From Chryseobacterium nakagawai (GTDB taxonomy: Bacteria > Bacteroidota > Bacteroidia > Flavobacteriales > Weeksellaceae), in assembly GCF_900637665.1 (NCBI RefSeq), contig NZ_LR134386.1, forward strand, positions 2,286,501 to 2,350,500: a stretch of DNA of 64,000 bases. The letters are read 5' to 3'. Each line of letters starts with the position of its first letter. Position 1 is the stretch's first letter. The position numbers and the translations under genes are program-made. Under the pieces are notes generated by a model that saw only the letters and a list, made by a program, of their open reading frames with translations, was not told the DNA's origin and did no database searches. Positions 62,313 to 64,000 of the stretch are shown one piece after another.

Positions 62313-62454
62313 GTGGGCTAAAAAAGAGTTGTTTCTTTGTTTAATGTATCTCTTGTATTCCTATGATGGTGCCAAGTATAATTCATAATACTATTGCTGC
62401 CAGATCAATTTTTTTATTAGATGAAATAATTCCTGTGGGAACAAAAAATAGACT

Positions 62455-62916
62455 ATGATTGTTATAAACTCTTTTGATGAGTATAAATCTCTGGAAAATA
62501 GAATGATTGGTGAATCTTCCTGGCACAAAATAGATCAGGATCAGATCAACAGATTTGCTGATGCAACTTTAGATTATCAATGGATCCATGTTGACGAAGA
62601 CAGAGCAGAAAAAGAAGGCCCATTTAAATCAACTATAGCTCATGGATATTTAACGTTAGCCCTGATTCCTTATCTCTGGAAGCAGATCGCTGATGTAAGA
62701 AATTTAAAAATGGAAATCAATTACGGGATAGAAAATCTCAGATTCGGACAGATTGTTCCCGTAAATAGTGAGGTAAAATTACAGGCTACTGTAAAAACGG
62801 TTACGAATCTTAAAGGTACTGTAAAGGCAGTTGTTGAAGCTAAATTATTAATTAAAGATCAGATAAAACCAGCTTATACAGGTGATGTAGTTTTCCTGTA
62901 TCATTTTATGGAGTAG
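62455..62916 (+). CDS. MaoC-like hot-dog hydratase
   Basis: A 153-residue hot-dog fold protein of the MaoC/(R)-specific enoyl-CoA hydratase family. The dehydratase motif is visible: FADATLDYQWIHVDEDRA (about 36-53), then FKSTIAHGYLTLALIPYLW. Asp in ATLDYQWIH and His in the same stretch are the expected catalytic pair. It probably acts on acyl-CoA or acyl-ACP esters. It stands alone between the csp and YciE-type units, so pathway context is missing. Confidence 0.88.
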   Translation: MIVINSFDEYKSLENRMIGESSWHKIDQDQINRFADATLDYQWIHVDEDRAEKEGPFKSTIAHGYLTLALIPYLWKQIADVRNLKMEINYGIENLRFGQIVPVNSEVKLQATVKTVTNLKGTVKAVVEAKLLIKDQIKPAYTGDVVFLYHFME

Positions 62917-62977
62917 TTCGTTATGGATATATTTTATAATGGTAATAACCTATGAAAACTTGTGAGCAGATTATAAA

Positions 62978-63009
62978 AAAAATATCCTCCGATGAAGGAA
63001 GATATTTTT
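62978..63009 (-). terminator. Terminator after the YciE/F-like gene
   Basis: A 13-bp stem (aaaaatatcctcc with ggaagatattttt) with one mismatch that becomes a G-U wobble on the minus strand, and T-rich sequence beyond. It lies about 24 bp past the stop at 63033. Confidence 0.75.
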
Positions 63010-63032
63010 GAATGAGTAGTAGTGAATGATTG

Positions 63033-63605
63033 CTATAATGCTTTCGTGTTTAATCCTACATCCGCAACTTTTGATAATAGCTTATCACATTTTTTTTCTT
63101 CGTTAAGAGTAGCCAGGAAATTCTTAAGACATACGTTTTCTTTTAAGATTTTTGCATAGGCTGCAAGAGTTCCATAAGTTGCAATTTCATAATGTTCTAC
63201 TTTTTGTGCTGCTGCAATAATTCCGGCATCCCTTACAGATCCGGGTTTTGTTTCTTCCATGATACCTTTGCCTTCATCTAATAAACCCTGCATGGCATCA
63301 CATTTTTTTGCCTGTGCCTTTTTTTTGATAGATTTAAAACATTCTTCAAGCCTTTTTACGTGTACTTGTGTTTCCATCAGGTGATTCTCAATGGCGGTTT
63401 TAAGTTTTTTGTCCGTTGCATTTTTATACATTTTGGGTAAAGCTTTTACCAAAGCCTTTTCAGCCCAATAAATATCTTTCATACCATCTTCAAATAGATC
63501 TCTCAGCTCTTTTGCTGCATTTTTCTTTGCAGGAGTTTTCGCTGTTTTTTTTGTCGCGGTAGATTTAGCCGGAGTTGCTTTTTTTGTTACTGTTTTCGTT
63601 GCCAT
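63033..63605 (-). CDS. YciE/YciF ferritin-like protein with histone-like N-terminal tail
   Basis: A 190-residue protein. Residues 1-32 are an Ala/Lys/Pro/Thr repeat tail (TKKATPAKSTATKKTAKTPAKK) like the C-terminus of histone H1. Residues about 33-190 are the DUF892 four-helix ferritin-like domain (ELRDLFEDGMKDIYWAEKALVKALPKM, HLMETQVHVKRLEECF, AAQKVEHYEIATYGTLAAYA), with Glu and His metal ligands. The family is stress-induced, and a role in metal or oxidant handling is proposed. A basic tail on a ferritin-like core suggests DNA binding with iron oxidation, as in Dps; this is inference. Confidence 0.88.
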   Translation of the reverse strand: MATKTVTKKATPAKSTATKKTAKTPAKKNAAKELRDLFEDGMKDIYWAEKALVKALPKMYKNATDKKLKTAIENHLMETQVHVKRLEECFKSIKKKAQAKKCDAMQGLLDEGKGIMEETKPGSVRDAGIIAAAQKVEHYEIATYGTLAAYAKILKENVCLKNFLATLNEEKKCDKLLSKVADVGLNTKAL

Positions 63606-63731
63606 AATATTAAATTTAATGTGATTATTACTATAGTTGCAATTCCGGTACCACTTATTGATATGATTAAATTTTTATATGCCAATTGACTATTTAACCA
63701 GAACCATAGAATGCTATTTTTCAACAAACTT

Positions 63732-63998
63732 TTAATACTTTTCCAAATCAGAAAAACTAAGATCGTGAATTTTCGGTAATGCATTGATTTTGACTTTTTG
63801 TGTCTTTTTATTTAACATTTTATCTGAACCTAATTCTTGCTGAAATTGTAATTTAGTTTTTGTTAATAAGTCAATTTCTGTTTCAGGCGTAGTATTTTTC
63901 CCATCCCAGGCTACCCTTGATATTTTAATCAGTTCAAAATTATTTTGATTCCATCTGAATTCATAGCTGCTTTTGCGGTTATTAATATCGGTAAGCAT
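63732..63998 (-). CDS. Uncharacterised protein, probably partial at the window edge
   Basis: A readable frame of 88 codons from an ATG at 63998 to a stop at 63732. The sequence (YEFRWNQNNFELIKISRVAWDG, LQFQQELGSDK, INALPKIHDLSFSDLEKY) is soluble and reads like the C-terminus of a longer protein rather than a start, because no signal or usual N-terminal pattern is seen. Only two bases precede the ATG, so whether the gene extends beyond the window cannot be decided. No family recognised. Confidence 0.5.
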   Translation of the reverse strand: MLTDINNRKSSYEFRWNQNNFELIKISRVAWDGKNTTPETEIDLLTKTKLQFQQELGSDKMLNKKTQKVKINALPKIHDLSFSDLEKY

Positions 63999-64000
63999 TT

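Overview
The window looks like chromosome of a Bacteroidota bacterium of the order Flavobacteriales, most likely Chryseobacterium or a close Weeksellaceae relative. The evidence is low GC, AT-rich spacers, Bacteroidota-type promoters (TTTG, about 19-21 nt, TAnnTTTG), almost no Shine-Dalgarno sites, many short lipoproteins, TonB and PepSY iron genes, and an arginine pathway with the Bacteroidota-type transcarbamylase. The genus is inferred. No rRNA, tRNA, CRISPR array or intact transposon was seen.

Positions 1-15448 are almost all on the minus strand. A relA/spoT-nhaA pair comes first. An apparent operon for short-chain carboxylates is transcribed from about 14.9 kb down to 4.3 kb: outer-membrane porin, MFS symporter, two small membrane proteins, a transporter-histidine kinase fusion (SLC5, STAC, HisKA, HATPase), a receiver-only response regulator, a propionyl-CoA synthetase-like enzyme and acetyl-CoA synthetase. 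It resembles the CrbS/CrbR and CbrA/CbrB systems of proteobacteria but has no DNA-binding output domain.

Positions 15609-31086 hold the arginine and pyrimidine block on the plus strand: GNAT, argG, argC, argD, argF', argB, argE, argH, then a minus-strand Lrp regulator, then pyrB, carA, a four-helix-bundle gene and carB. Carbamoyl phosphate from CarAB feeds both ArgF' and PyrB. ArgF' has Val90 at the specificity position, which predicts N-succinylornithine rather than ornithine as substrate. Five arg spacers carry inverted or repeated sequence, and pyrB has a textbook attenuator hairpin overlapping the stop of a 23-codon leader ORF.

Positions 31264-35678 are an accessory pocket of secreted, lipoprotein and unknown genes, including a decayed partial copy of a lipoprotein gene. 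Positions 35892-40620 are an iron and siderophore unit (TonB receptor, PepSY membrane protein, esterase) behind a perfect AT-rich dyad. Positions 41941-45575 group a Crp-like regulator with DinB, Ogt, a PEP-mutase-like protein and Ada, which suggests alkylation-damage functions. Positions 48851-51675 hold four tandem secreted proteins with thrombospondin-type-3 calcium repeats.

The remainder is housekeeping (holA, trxB), hydrolases, VOC and AraC proteins, a helicase truncated after its first RecA domain next to a cold-shock gene, a MaoC-like protein, and a ferritin-like YciE/F protein with a histone-like tail. The best candidates for something undescribed are the pyrB leader, the carboxylate sensing operon, the structured arg spacers and the tandem TSP3 family.
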